DNA from: Paenibacillus pini JCM 16418
Lineage (GTDB): Bacteria > Bacillota > Bacilli > Paenibacillales > Paenibacillaceae
DNA: 64,000 nt
Reading direction: 5' to 3'
Assembly: GCF_000576305.1 (NCBI RefSeq)
Contig: NZ_BAVZ01000001.1
Span: 62,001-126,000 of the forward strand
Program-made: the position numbers and the translations under genes
Shown here: positions 1 to 8,803 of the stretch, piece by piece
Layout of the letters: each line of letters starts with the position of its first letter
Numbering within the stretch: the stretch's first letter is position 1
The notes under the pieces: model-generated
The model's input: only the letters and a program-made list of their open reading frames with translations
Databases searched by the model: none
What the model was told of the DNA's origin: nothing

Positions 1-630
1 GGTGAAGAGAACTTCACGGTTGCTAATGTAACGACTGCCGCGCAGTATTTCCATTTGCTCCGCCGTCAGGCTGCATTAACGGAAAGTGAAGATGCTAGAC
101 CACTAATTGTGATGTCTCCGAAGAGCTTAATTCGTAATCCACGTGTTGCTTCAGATCGCTTGGCATTTAGTGAGGGTGGATTCAAGTCTGTACTGGAACA
201 GCAAGGAATGGGTGAGAAAGCTAAGCTCGTAGAACGCATTGTATTGTGTAGTGGTAAAATTGCTGTAGAACTGGAAGAGGCGCTGGATAAAGAAGAGAAG
301 AAGGGCTTGAATTGGCTTCACATTATTCGTGTGGAACAATTGTACCCGTTCCCTGAACAAGAAATCAGCGATATCTTAGCCCGCTACAGTAATTTGAAAG
401 AAATTTTGTGGGTTCAAGAAGAACCTGAAAACATGGGTGCATGGCGCTATGCTGAATCAAACATTCGTAAAATTGCTCCTAAAAATGTAGCAATTAACTA
501 TAACGGTCGCCCAGAACGTTCGAGTACCGCTAGTGGTTTTTCACAAGTGCATAGTTTCGAACAGAATCAAATTGTTTCAACAGCTCTAAATCAAAATTCT
601 ATTCAACATAATATTACCTTGGGGAGGTAG
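1..630 (+). CDS. odhA: 2-oxoglutarate dehydrogenase E1 component, C-terminal part (5' truncated by window)
   Basis: Reading frame 1 is open from the first base and ends at TAG 628-630, giving the last 209 residues of a thiamine-diphosphate E1 subunit. The visible part is the C-terminal transketolase-like region: [10 protein letters not shown], then [14 protein letters not shown], then the family motif [11 protein letters not shown]1 decarboxylates 2-oxoglutarate and passes the succinyl group to the lipoyl domain of E2 in the TCA cycle. The E2 gene follows after 5 bases, with its ribosome binding site GGGGAGG overlapping this stop codon, so the two are co-transcribed and probably translationally coupled. 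Active-site residues of the N-terminal domain lie outside the window. Confidence 0.93.
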   Translation, partial: GEENFTVANVTTAAQYFHLLRRQAALTESEDARPLIVMSPKSLIRNPRVASDRLAFSEGGFKSVLEQQGMGEKAKLVERIVLCSGKIAVELEEALDKEEKKGLNWLHIIRVEQLYPFPEQEISDILARYSNLKEILWVQEEPENMGAWRYAESNIRKIAPKNVAINYNGRPERSSTASGFSQVHSFEQNQIVSTALNQNSIQHNITLGR

Positions 631-635
631 CCGCA

Positions 636-1913
636 TTGAGCGACATTACAGTACCAGCAATGGGAGAGTCCATTACAGAAGGAACAATATATAAATGGCA
701 TGTACAGGAAGGTGCAGCTGTCAGTCAAGGAGACGTACTTTTAGAACTTGAGACAGATAAAGTAAACTTGGAGATCAGTGCAGAACAAGATGGAGTTATT
801 CAGAAAATCCTTCGTCAAGAAGGAGATACTGTTCTCATCGGTGAAGTGATTGGTCGTATCGGAGCAGCGGGTGAATCAGCTGCTGCGCCTAAGGCAGAAG
901 AAGCTCCTGCTCCGCAGGCGGCACCAGCTTCAACTCCAGCACCATCACCAGCTCCAGTAGCTGCTGCTGAACCAGCGCGCACCTCGGATCAAGGCGACTC
1001 TTTCTTGGCTGCTTCACCAGCAGCTCGAAAGCTTGCTAGAGAACATGGTATTGATCTTGAGCAAGTATCAAGCCGCGATACAAAAGGCCGTATTTACCAA
1101 GAAAACGTGAAGAACTTTGCTGAAGGTAAAGCGGAGCCAGCTCCTGCGCGTCCTGCGCAAACACCAGCTCCAGTAGCTTCAGCTGCTTCGCAGCAAGCAG
1201 AAGTTCCAGGCAAACCAGCGGAACGTACGAAGATGTCTCGTCGTCGTGCAACGATTGCTAAGCGCTTGGTAGAGGCTCAGCAAACAGCAGCGATGCTTAC
1301 GACATTTAACGAAGTTGACATGACTGCGATTATGGATGTTCGTAAACGTCGTAAAGATTCTTTTAAAGAGAAGCATGAGATTGGTCTTGGCTTTATGTCA
1401 TTCTTCACCAAAGCAGTTGTAGGTGCGCTGAAGAAATTCCCGCATCTGAATGCTGAAATTGATGGGGAAGATATTATCGTCAAGAAATACTATGATATCG
1501 GTATTGCTGTTTCTGCTAAAGAAGGACTCGTTGTTCCTGTTGTGCGTGACGCAGACCGTCTCGGATTTGCAGGTATTGAGAAGGAGATTGCTTCTTTGGC
1601 TGGCAAAGCTCGTAACAACTCGCTTGCATTGTCTGAGCTTCAAGGCGGAACCTTCACAATTACAAACGGAGGTACATTTGGTTCGTTGTTATCTACTCCG
1701 ATCCTAAATGCTCCACAAGTTGGTATTTTGGGAATGCACAAAATTCAACTTCGTCCTGTAGCCATTGATGCAGAACGTATGGAGAATCGTCCAATGATGT
1801 ATATTGCTTTGTCATACGATCACCGTATTGTTGATGGTAGTGAAGCTGTTCGCTTCTTGGTAGCTGTCAAAGAAATGCTGGAAGATCCAGAATCACTATT
1901 ACTTGAAGGTTAA
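636..1913 (+). CDS. odhB: Dihydrolipoyllysine-residue succinyltransferase (E2 of 2-oxoglutarate dehydrogenase)
   Basis: This 425-residue protein has the full E2 layout. Residues 1-75 are a lipoyl domain with the lipoylated lysine in ETDKVNLE. An Ala/Pro-rich swinging linker follows (about 85-120), then a peripheral subunit-binding domain (about 125-165, [14 protein letters not shown]). A second Ala/Pro linker leads to the catalytic acyltransferase domain (about 200-425) with the active-site motif YDHRIVDG near residue 396. It transfers succinyl groups from E1 to CoA in the cytoplasmic 2-oxoglutarate dehydrogenase complex. The start is TTG at 636, chosen because GGGGAGG lies 8 bases upstream. 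A hairpin terminator follows. Succinyl rather than acetyl specificity is inferred from the adjoining E1. Confidence 0.95.
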   Translation: MSDITVPAMGESITEGTIYKWHVQEGAAVSQGDVLLELETDKVNLEISAEQDGVIQKILRQEGDTVLIGEVIGRIGAAGESAAAPKAEEAPAPQAAPASTPAPSPAPVAAAEPARTSDQGDSFLAASPAARKLAREHGIDLEQVSSRDTKGRIYQENVKNFAEGKAEPAPARPAQTPAPVASAASQQAEVPGKPAERTKMSRRRATIAKRLVEAQQTAAMLTTFNEVDMTAIMDVRKRRKDSFKEKHEIGLGFMSFFTKAVVGALKKFPHLNAEIDGEDIIVKKYYDIGIAVSAKEGLVVPVVRDADRLGFAGIEKEIASLAGKARNNSLALSELQGGTFTITNGGTFGSLLSTPILNAPQVGILGMHKIQLRPVAIDAERMENRPMMYIALSYDHRIVDGSEAVRFLVAVKEMLEDPESLLLEG

Positions 1914-1937
1914 TCTTTCAATATAACGAATGATACT

Positions 1938-1977
1938 AGAAAAGCTAAACGTTCAATTGACGTTTAGGCTTTTCTTT
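1938..1977 (+). terminator. Rho-independent terminator after odhAB
   Basis: AGAAAAGCTAAACGT pairs with ACGTTTAGGCTTTTCT apart from one bulged G, around a short TCAATTG loop, and ends in a T-rich tract. It closes the odhA-odhB transcript. Confidence 0.8.
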
Positions 1978-2050
1978 GGTATGTAAGTAAATGATGAACA
2001 TAGAGAATGTTTGACTTGGAGAGCAAATTGAACTATTCTTTACATATATA

Positions 2051-2070
2051 ATATACCCCATAGGGTATAT
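2051..2070. promoter_or_regulatory. CsoR/CstR-family operator-like palindrome
   Basis: The two arms ATATACCC and GGGTATAT are perfectly complementary around a CATA centre. The G/C run plus flanking TAT/ATA is the known operator style of CsoR-family repressors, which sense copper, persulfide or formaldehyde. It lies 23 bases upstream of a rhodanese gene, which favours the persulfide sensor CstR. No CsoR-family repressor gene is in the window, so the cognate regulator is inferred. Confidence 0.7.
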
Positions 2071-2092
2071 TGAGTGCGGGGGAGGAAAATGA

Positions 2093-2479
2093 GTGAGTAC
2101 TGGAACAATCGTAAATATATTGTTAGTGCTGTTTGTAGTCTGGATGTTGTATAGGATGTTTGCACCGATTAAAGGTCTCAACCAATTACAGGACGAGCCT
2201 TTTCGAAGTAAAATGGAGCAGTCTAAGAATAAGCAACTGATTGATGTAAGAGAAGTACATGAATTTAAGAAAGGTCACATTTCTGGCGCTGTGAATATAC
2301 CGTTAGCGCATATTGAGGGCAGATCTGCGGATATTTCCAAAAATGGTGATGTGTTCGTGTATTGCCAAAGTGGCATGAGAAGTAAGCAAGCAGCAAAGAT
2401 TTTGTTGAAGAATGGTTGTAAGGAAGTGAATAATCTGAGTGGAGGTATATCCTCTTGGACAGGCTCACGTAATAAATAA
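2093..2479 (+). CDS. Membrane-anchored rhodanese-like sulfurtransferase
   Basis: The 128-residue protein has one N-terminal membrane segment (about residues 5-22) followed by a single rhodanese domain (about 35-125). The catalytic loop reads VYCQSGMRS, with the active-site cysteine near residue 91. Rhodaneses of this kind move sulfane sulfur from persulfides or thiosulfate to acceptors. The start is GTG at 2093, seven bases after GGGGGAGG; an overlapping ATG at 2089 opens a different frame that soon stops. The CsoR/CstR-type palindrome just upstream suggests induction by reactive sulfur species. The gene stands alone between two terminators. Confidence 0.88.
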   Translation: MSTGTIVNILLVLFVVWMLYRMFAPIKGLNQLQDEPFRSKMEQSKNKQLIDVREVHEFKKGHISGAVNIPLAHIEGRSADISKNGDVFVYCQSGMRSKQAAKILLKNGCKEVNNLSGGISSWTGSRNK

Positions 2480-2496
2480 CAAGCTATTGATTTGCT

Positions 2497-2537
2497 AATC
2501 CTGTTTCTTCTACGCAACTATAAGAAGCAGGATTTTT
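2497..2537 (+). terminator. Rho-independent terminator after the rhodanese gene
   Basis: AATCCTGTTTCTT pairs with AAGAAGCAGGATT (one G-T pair) and is followed by six Ts. Confidence 0.85.
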
Positions 2538-2580
2538 TAATGTGTATCAAGAAGAAAGAGAAAAAGTACTGAAAAAACAC

Positions 2581-2613
2581 AAAAAAGATGGAATTCAAGC
2601 TCGCCATCTTTTT
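2581..2613 (-). terminator. Terminator for the small reverse-strand gene
   Basis: AAAAAAGATGG and CCATCTTTTT form an A/T-flanked stem that works as a terminator in the reverse direction, 65 bases after the stop of the small reverse-strand gene. It could also serve the forward strand. Confidence 0.65.
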
Positions 2614-2677
2614 AAAATACGGTAATCGTGTTTATATATATGTGTACTTACAAATGTTTAAATTATGTTATAGCCTA

Positions 2678-2836
2678 TTAGCAAAGCGACGGATGTGTTG
2701 ACGAATTATTCAATCTTTCGAGTTTGCGCATAATTTCTTTCTGCCATTTGATGTCTTGTAGTTCTTTTGCAAGATTAAGCAAATCTAGATAATCATCAAC
2801 GCGCAGAGAAGCGTATTGAGTTGGGGCTTTCACCAT
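2678..2836 (-). CDS. Small conserved-looking protein of unknown function (52 aa)
   Basis: On the reverse strand, GGAG lies about 9 bases before ATG 2836-2834 and opens a 52-residue frame ending at TAA 2680-2678. The product starts MVKAPTQYASLRVDDYLDLL and continues with a charged helical stretch (AKELQDIKWQKEIMRKLERL). It has no membrane segment and no cysteine-based motif, apart from a final cysteine. A good ribosome binding site, a following terminator and protein-like composition support a real gene. I do not recognise the family. The following Nudix gene is divergent, so the intergenic region 2837-2950 probably carries promoters for both. Confidence 0.6.
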   Translation of the reverse strand: MVKAPTQYASLRVDDYLDLLNLAKELQDIKWQKEIMRKLERLNNSSTHPSLC

Positions 2837-2950
2837 GGTCGTCGACTCCTTATTCGTATGTTATGAATAGTATTGTATCACATTCTCTTTCTAATTGATA
2901 ATGTTTCTCATTATTTTTTTATAAATATAATTCACAGAGGAGAAATTATA

Positions 2951-3592
2951 ATGAAATTAAATATGGACGTGAGGGAACCTGTGCGTTGGCTCGAATGGGC
3001 TAAACAAATACAGGCTATAGCTCAAACGGGGATAACTTATACTGCTGATGTCTACGATCAAGAGCGGTATGAGCAATTACGTGAATTAAGCGTAGAAATT
3101 ATGGAGCAATATACAAACGTAAATGATAGCAAGCTTACGGAATTGTTTGCGAGTGAACGAGGTTATGCGACTCCGAAGGTAGACGTTCGCGGCGTGATTT
3201 TTCGCGGTGAAGATGAAATTTTATTAGTTCGTGAAAAGAAAGAAGGCGTATGGTCGTTACCGGGGGGATGGGCTGACATTGGATTTTCTCCATCGGAAAT
3301 TGCAGTTAAGGAAGTTCATGAGGAATCTGGCTACGAAGTAAAGCCCTTACAACTTCTTGCTGTTCTTGATAATCACAAGCATAATCCGCCAGGACCTTAT
3401 CAAGCGTACAAAATGTTTATTTCATGTGAAATAACGGGTGGACAAGCTAAGATTGGAATAGAAACGAGTGGGGTGCAATTTTTCAAGGAAAATGATTTAC
3501 CGAAGCTTTCTCAGGATCGAAATACCGATGCACAGATACATATGATGTTTCAATTGAAGCGTCAACCCGAACAGATCCCATTGTTTGATTAA
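2951..3592 (+). CDS. Nudix hydrolase with N-terminal accessory domain
   Basis: The 213-residue protein begins with a helical N-terminal domain (about 1-65) of the type found in ADP-ribose pyrophosphatase-like Nudix enzymes. The Nudix fold follows (about 70-200). The Nudix box is GGWADIGFSPSEIAVKEVHEESG, close to the consensus GX5EX7REUXEEXGU with K replacing R. These enzymes hydrolyse nucleoside diphosphates linked to another moiety; the substrate here cannot be read from sequence. The ATG at 2951 was chosen because GAGGAG lies about 10 bases upstream; the longer open frame from 2873 has no ribosome binding site. Confidence 0.88.
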   Translation: MKLNMDVREPVRWLEWAKQIQAIAQTGITYTADVYDQERYEQLRELSVEIMEQYTNVNDSKLTELFASERGYATPKVDVRGVIFRGEDEILLVREKKEGVWSLPGGWADIGFSPSEIAVKEVHEESGYEVKPLQLLAVLDNHKHNPPGPYQAYKMFISCEITGGQAKIGIETSGVQFFKENDLPKLSQDRNTDAQIHMMFQLKRQPEQIPLFD

Positions 3593-3662
3593 TGGAATGA
3601 TTTTGAAGACCACTGCGTACGCAGTGTTACCAAACCAGACATCCAGAAAGTAGTGGTGTAGG

Positions 3663-4595
3663 ATGCTCCAAACATTCATTTCAACGGTTTACCATGTTTT
3701 TTTGCCTATTTCACTTCCAGTCATAGGTGGGGCATTGATCAGAAAGTTTAAGAAGATAGATACAAAACCACTTTCCGTTCTCTCACTTTATATACTCAGC
3801 CCAGCACTTATTTTGGATACATTATTAAAAGCTAATATTACGTATGGTGATGTGACTCAAACCACACTATTCTGCATCATTAATTTATTGTTACTGTGGG
3901 GAATTTCAACAGGTGTAGGAAAGATATTGTCGCTGCCTCCAGCAGAACGATCTGGACTTACACTGATCACACTGTTTACGAATTGTGTAAATTATGGGCT
4001 GCCGCTTGTCTTACTTGCATTAGGGCAGGCAGGGCTGGATAAGGCCTCGGTATACGTCATTATTCAAATTATTATAGTGAATACGATAGGCGTTTACTTT
4101 GCTGCTAGATCTCATTTCTCTATGAAGCAAGCGACGCTATCCGTTTTTAAGCTCCCATCGATTTATGCTGCTGCAATAGCTATGATCCTTAGGATGACAA
4201 ATGTAGAGTTGCCACAAGGCTTAGATCAAGGCGTTTCGATGTTAGCTGGGGCTTACGCTTCAATGGCACTTATTGTGCTGGGAGCCCAAATGGTAAGTGC
4301 GAACAAACAGGAGTCAGCAACATTAACGTCTTCTATGAATAAAGCCTTTTACGCGGGTCTCGTACTGCGGATGATTCTATCACCACTTGCTTCTGCTCTT
4401 ATTCTATACATTATGGGAGTGCGAGGGATCTTGTTTGATGTTCTCCTCATCTTGAGTTCAATGCCTGCCGCAGTAAATGCAGTCATTTTAGCCGAACAGT
4501 TTGATGCTGCGCCGAAGGTCGTGACGAAGTGTATCTTGTGGACGACGCTTGCTTCTTTCATCATGCTGCCATTGATGATAGGTTGGATGCAGTAA
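3663..4595 (+). CDS. AEC (auxin efflux carrier) family transporter
   Basis: This is a 310-residue, very hydrophobic protein with about ten predicted membrane segments. The N-terminal pattern PISLPVIGGALIRKFKKIDTKPLSVLSLYILSPALI and the broken-helix-like region PAAVNAVILAEQFDAAPKVVTKCILWTT near residue 270 are typical of the AEC/BASS-fold carriers. Members export or import small organic anions such as malate; the substrate is unknown here. It stands alone, with no terminator of its own that I could recognise. The start at 3663 has only a weak purine-rich site (GTAGG) immediately upstream. Confidence 0.85.
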   Translation: MLQTFISTVYHVFLPISLPVIGGALIRKFKKIDTKPLSVLSLYILSPALILDTLLKANITYGDVTQTTLFCIINLLLLWGISTGVGKILSLPPAERSGLTLITLFTNCVNYGLPLVLLALGQAGLDKASVYVIIQIIIVNTIGVYFAARSHFSMKQATLSVFKLPSIYAAAIAMILRMTNVELPQGLDQGVSMLAGAYASMALIVLGAQMVSANKQESATLTSSMNKAFYAGLVLRMILSPLASALILYIMGVRGILFDVLLILSSMPAAVNAVILAEQFDAAPKVVTKCILWTTLASFIMLPLMIGWMQ

Positions 4596-4756
4596 ATCAC
4601 AATTACTTGGGGAATACATATATAATGAATCCATATATGAGGAATACATATCAAGATGTTATCTGTTAGAATAGAAGTGATGGAAATACTGTTATTTCGG
4701 TATGACTGTAGTGCAGAATGTACATACTTTTGAAGCAGATAAGAAGGGACGAAATT

Positions 4757-5047
4757 ATGCTAATCATTAATGAATATCAGGTGGAGGCTGTTAAAGATCC
4801 TTTTCATATTTTGACAGGCGACCGCTACGAATTTACACTTCAAATTGAGGTTGCAGAAGATGATGAGATATTTACAGAGAATGGACTATATGTGAGAGTA
4901 ATATACCGTGTGGAAGATGACAACTTCGGTATTGTGAAGTATGAGGTGTATGAGAAGGGTACAGATAAGTACCAGGATCTAGAGTTAGAAGATGATGAAA
5001 TTGCAATGATTGATCTATTTTGTAAAGAACATCTGTCTGACGAATAG
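4757..5047 (+). CDS. DUF6509-like small acidic protein
   Basis: The 96-residue protein begins MLIINEYQVEAVKDPFHILTGDRYEF and ends in an acidic tail (LELEDDEIAMIDLF). It has no membrane segment, signal peptide or cysteine pair. I associate this N-terminal pattern with the DUF6509 family of Bacillales proteins, some of which carry misleading pullulanase labels; that assignment is from memory. The ATG at 4757 follows the purine-rich stretch AAGAAGGGA by about eight bases. The next gene starts 44 bases downstream and may be co-transcribed. Confidence 0.65.
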   Translation: MLIINEYQVEAVKDPFHILTGDRYEFTLQIEVAEDDEIFTENGLYVRVIYRVEDDNFGIVKYEVYEKGTDKYQDLELEDDEIAMIDLFCKEHLSDE

Positions 5048-5091
5048 TTTGCAGTTAACCGAATGACATTGCTTAGGAGGTGGAATGTTAC

Positions 5092-5628
5092 ATGAGACAT
5101 CAAGTTCAGTCCGTACCTTTCGGATACAAGCCTCCAGCAGCAGAGAAGAACAGAGGCACACTAATTTTTTATGACACGTTTGAACATACATCGGATGCTG
5201 AGTTAGATGCTGCTATGCTTTGTGCAGAGAAGCTCACGTTTACCAAAATGGTGCTGTATCCTCTTCATGAAGAAACCGTAAGGCGTATGATGAAGGAGCC
5301 TGTAAGTGCTCTGTATAAACGTGAGAAGCGTTTGTTGGAATGGATGGAGGAGCATGAGGGTACCGGGCGTGTTCCGGTAGTTATGGAAGGTTGGGAAAGT
5401 AAAAGAAAGAAGTATACCCCGATCGATACCACCTTGCGGTTCGTTACGGAGAAGTACGCTTCACCATACTTTTTATACGTTACACCCGACATGGCTAATC
5501 TCTTTGCATCATTTGCTTCGTTTGAAGAGTGGATCGTGAAAATCAGGCTTGTGCTCTCTGAGGAACCAGCTGCTTCAAGGCTCCATCCCAAGCTTCAACA
5601 ATATAGCCACCGCTGGCAAGTAAGTTAG
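5092..5628 (+). CDS. Hypothetical protein (178 aa)
   Basis: I do not recognise this family. The protein is soluble, with no signal peptide or membrane segment. It contains an acidic N-terminal half (YDTFEHTSDAELDAAMLCAEKLTF), a Lys/Arg-rich middle (KREKRLLEWMEEHE) and an aromatic segment (YASPYFLYVTPDMANLFASF). The ATG at 5092 is preceded by AGGAGG with an 11-base gap; an in-frame GTG at 5080 would place the ribosome binding site inside the start codon. It follows the DUF6509-like gene and ends at a strong bidirectional terminator, so the two probably form a short operon. Confidence 0.6.
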   Translation: MRHQVQSVPFGYKPPAAEKNRGTLIFYDTFEHTSDAELDAAMLCAEKLTFTKMVLYPLHEETVRRMMKEPVSALYKREKRLLEWMEEHEGTGRVPVVMEGWESKRKKYTPIDTTLRFVTEKYASPYFLYVTPDMANLFASFASFEEWIVKIRLVLSEEPAASRLHPKLQQYSHRWQVS

Positions 5629-5656
5629 GAAAGCCATGAGTAATAATGAGCAATAA

Positions 5657-5714
5657 AAAGCGATAGCCACTGGATATGGGAGAATATTGACCCGGTTCCA
5701 GCGGCTATCGCTTT
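5657..5714. terminator. Bidirectional terminator between convergent genes
   Basis: AAAGCGATAGCCACTGGA pairs with TCCAGCGGCTATCGCTTT across a 22-base loop. It lies between the stops of the converging genes at 5628 and 5713 and reaches the reverse gene's stop codon. Confidence 0.85.
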
Positions 5715-6720
5715 ATTTAGATTCTTCTGGTTGTGATGATTTTAGAAAAGATTTAGGCGCAGGGATTTCAAACCGCATCGGTTGGCCTGTAACAGGGTGT
5801 TCAAATGCGAGAACGGCTGCGTGAAGGCCGAGTCTGTTGACCATCTTCGTCTGTGCACCATATTTTTTGTCACCGGCAATGGGATGCCCCATATCCTGCA
5901 TATGGACGCGGATCTGATTCTTTCGTCCTGTTTCGAGCTGGACTTCAAGTAAAGAGAAATTACGATTGGACTGAATTGTTTTATAGTGAGTCACAGCTTT
6001 CTGGCCGTCGTTTTCGTGATGACTGGAATACATTTTGAATGTACTCGTTTCCTTGAGCCATGAGGTGATGGTATTCTCGGGTCTCTTCACCTTACCTTCA
6101 ACGAGGGCGATATACGTACGTTCATGCACCATGTCCTGCCAGTTGCTCTGAAGTTTCTGTTGTACTTCTTCGCGCTTGGCAAACATCATCACGCCAGAAG
6201 TATCGCGATCTAGCCGATGAACCACAAAAATGCGTTGCTTCGGGTTGGATTGACGGACATGTGCAGTTAACTGGCGATATGCTGTGATTTCATTTTCATC
6301 TTTTGTCGCAATAGATAACAATCCCGCATCTTTGGAGATTACGATGACGTCGTCATCTTCATATAGAATGCTAAGTCCAAGCAGTGGCGTTTCCTCAACA
6401 ATCTTTTCCTTGCTTACCTTTACGATTTGCCCCGGCTGAAGGGGATGATTATATGCAGTAACACTGCTACCATTCACGGAGATTTGTCCCCGAGCTAACA
6501 TGGATTTAAGGGCATTACGTCCTTCGCTAGATACATGCTTGATCAGGAAGGGCAGCAATTCGCCCACTTCCAACACGGTGTAGTCTTTGGACTTATCTTT
6601 ACTCTCATGCGGCGCAGTTGGATTTCCTTTGGAATGGCTTCTTGGTGTAGCAGAACGATTACCGGAAGTACGTTTGCTATACGATGCCTGTCCTTGCTTA
6701 GGACGCGGTTTGTTCGTCAT
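5713..6720 (-). CDS. RluA-family pseudouridine synthase
   Basis: The 335-residue protein carries a basic, disordered N-terminal extension (about 1-45, rich in Lys, Arg, Ser and Gly). An S4-like RNA-binding domain follows (about 50-110) and then the catalytic domain with the RluA signature HRLDRDTSGVMMFAK, where the Asp in RLDRDTSG is the catalytic residue. Later family motifs are GRKNQIRVHMQDMGHPIAGDKKYG and LGLHAAVLAFEHPVTG. It isomerises specific uridines in rRNA or tRNA. Target specificity among RluA/RluC/RluD types is not determinable here. It is a single gene transcribed opposite its neighbours. Confidence 0.92.
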   Translation of the reverse strand: MTNKPRPKQGQASYSKRTSGNRSATPRSHSKGNPTAPHESKDKSKDYTVLEVGELLPFLIKHVSSEGRNALKSMLARGQISVNGSSVTAYNHPLQPGQIVKVSKEKIVEETPLLGLSILYEDDDVIVISKDAGLLSIATKDENEITAYRQLTAHVRQSNPKQRIFVVHRLDRDTSGVMMFAKREEVQQKLQSNWQDMVHERTYIALVEGKVKRPENTITSWLKETSTFKMYSSHHENDGQKAVTHYKTIQSNRNFSLLEVQLETGRKNQIRVHMQDMGHPIAGDKKYGAQTKMVNRLGLHAAVLAFEHPVTGQPMRFEIPAPKSFLKSSQPEESK

Positions 6721-6921
6721 GTTTCTTAATTCTCCATCCTGATTAGTATTTGTTCAATATACCATGAGTGAACAGGTATTGCCATGAATCTACGCTCTGC
6801 TAAATCCAAACGAGTTCTATAAACTTATGGCTGTGGTTGCCCATTTAGACAAAGGCCGTTAAACTTAGAAATAGTGAAAATGTACATGTGATAAAGAGTT
6901 TGTAGTAAGGAGCCAATTGTA

Positions 6922-8787
6922 ATGAATATGGAAGCTTTAACATTGGATCAAGCACAGCATATGCTGCAAAAATATTACGGTTATCCCGATTTTCGGGAAG
7001 GTCAGAAACATATTGTATCTAGTCTGCTAGAACAACGGGATACGCTTGGCATTATGCCGACAGGCGGAGGTAAATCCGTCTGTTATCAGATTCCGGCATT
7101 ATTATTACCAGGATTAACGCTAGTTGTTTCCCCACTTATTTCACTCATGAAGGACCAAGTGGATGCACTCACCACGATGGGAATAGCTGCTGCTTACATT
7201 AATAGTACTCTCAGCGGCAAAGAAGTAAATGATCGAATTCGTGCAGCCAAACGCGGGGAGCTCAAGCTGCTCTACGTTGCGCCAGAGCGGTTGGAACTAG
7301 ACTGGTTCCGTGATGAAATGGCGACACTGCCAATCTCCTGCGTTGCCGTGGATGAAGCTCACTGTGTATCGCAGTGGGGACATGATTTCCGCACAAGTTA
7401 TCTGGCCGTGGCACCATTTGTTGAAGGATTGCCTCAGCGTCCTATTGTTGCGGCTTTTACCGCGACAGCTACGCCAGAGGTCACGGACGACATGCTTCGA
7501 CTGCTGCGTTTGCAGGAGCCGCAGGTCTTTGTTACAGGCCTCGGGCGTGACAATTTAGCCATGTCTGTACTGCGTGGGGAGAATAAACGGGATTTTGTGA
7601 AGAGTTATATCTCATCCAACAGCCATCAACCTGGCATTATTTACGCGGCTACTCGCAAAGATGTAGATGACCTCTACCAGCGGCTTAGTGGAGCTGGAAT
7701 TGCGGTTGGCCGTTATCACGCAGGCATGAGTGATCATGAGCGGGCAGCGAGTCAGGAAGGTTTTCTATATGATGATATTCGGGTGATGGTTGCTACAAAT
7801 GCATTTGGGATGGGGATTGATAAGTCCAATGTCCGTTATGTCATCCACTACAACATGCCTAAGAATATGGAGGCATATGTACAAGAGGCTGGGCGTGCAG
7901 GACGTGACGGGGAGCCCAGTCAATGTATTTTGCTGTTTAGCGCACAGGATATTATGACCCAGAAATTCCTACTTGAGCAGAATCCATTGGAGTCAGAGCG
8001 TAAACATAACGACTACCGAAAGCTCCAGCAAATGGTAGACTATTGTTATACGACACGCTGTCTTCGTAATGCAATGCTCGATTATTTTGGAGAAGAACAT
8101 ACGGACGAGCCATGTGGAATATGCAGTTCCTGTACGGATGAACGTGAGTTAATTGATATGACCGTTGATGCTCAGAAAATTTTCTCATGTATACACCGAA
8201 TGCGAGAGCGCTTTGGGGTATCGATGGTAGCATCCGTTCTCAAAGGATCACGTAACAAAAAAGTACTTCAATACGGATTTGATAGCTTATCTACCTATGG
8301 AGCCATGGCGAATCGCACAGAGAAAGACATTTCTGAAATCATCAATGTGATGGCCTCGGAAGGTTATTTGTCCCTCTCAGAAGGACAGTATCCTGTACTA
8401 CGTCTTCAGCCACTAGCGGCTGATGTGCTGAAGGGTCAGAGACAAGTCATGCAGCGGATGGTCCGTCCATCGGCATCAGGATCGGGGACATCTGCACGCT
8501 CTAGAGGAACACGAGGTGGAGATCACTCACCATCGGCTGTGAATGAGACTGTATTCGAGCAACTTCGCCTTATTCGGCGTGAGCTTGCGGGGAAGGAGCA
8601 TGTTCCTTCTTACATTATTTTCAACGATGCTACTCTGCGTGAGATGAGTGTGGTATGCCCACGTACAGAATATGAAATGCTGAATGTAAAAGGCGTCGGC
8701 GAAGTGAAGTTCCGCAAGTACGGCCAACCGTTTCTTGATTTCTTCACCCAACAGAGCGATGACAGCTATGACGGTAATTATGAATAG
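6922..8787 (+). CDS. recQ: ATP-dependent DNA helicase RecQ
   Basis: The 621-residue protein has the complete RecQ domain order. Helicase domain 1 (about 1-210) carries the Walker A motif MPTGGGKSVCYQ and the DEAH box VDEAHCVSQWGHDF. Helicase domain 2 (about 215-345) carries QEAGRAGRDG. The zinc-binding RQC part has four cysteines in YCYTTRCLRN...CGICSSC, followed by a winged helix and a C-terminal HRDC domain (about 535-610, ending LNVKGVGEVKFRKYG). It unwinds DNA 3' to 5' in recombination and repair. AAGGAG precedes the ATG by 10 bases. The next gene starts 16 bases downstream, suggesting co-transcription. Confidence 0.95.
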   Translation: MNMEALTLDQAQHMLQKYYGYPDFREGQKHIVSSLLEQRDTLGIMPTGGGKSVCYQIPALLLPGLTLVVSPLISLMKDQVDALTTMGIAAAYINSTLSGKEVNDRIRAAKRGELKLLYVAPERLELDWFRDEMATLPISCVAVDEAHCVSQWGHDFRTSYLAVAPFVEGLPQRPIVAAFTATATPEVTDDMLRLLRLQEPQVFVTGLGRDNLAMSVLRGENKRDFVKSYISSNSHQPGIIYAATRKDVDDLYQRLSGAGIAVGRYHAGMSDHERAASQEGFLYDDIRVMVATNAFGMGIDKSNVRYVIHYNMPKNMEAYVQEAGRAGRDGEPSQCILLFSAQDIMTQKFLLEQNPLESERKHNDYRKLQQMVDYCYTTRCLRNAMLDYFGEEHTDEPCGICSSCTDERELIDMTVDAQKIFSCIHRMRERFGVSMVASVLKGSRNKKVLQYGFDSLSTYGAMANRTEKDISEIINVMASEGYLSLSEGQYPVLRLQPLAADVLKGQRQVMQRMVRPSASGSGTSARSRGTRGGDHSPSAVNETVFEQLRLIRRELAGKEHVPSYIIFNDATLREMSVVCPRTEYEMLNVKGVGEVKFRKYGQPFLDFFTQQSDDSYDGNYE

Positions 8788-8803
8788 AAGAAGGTCGTGA
8801 CCC

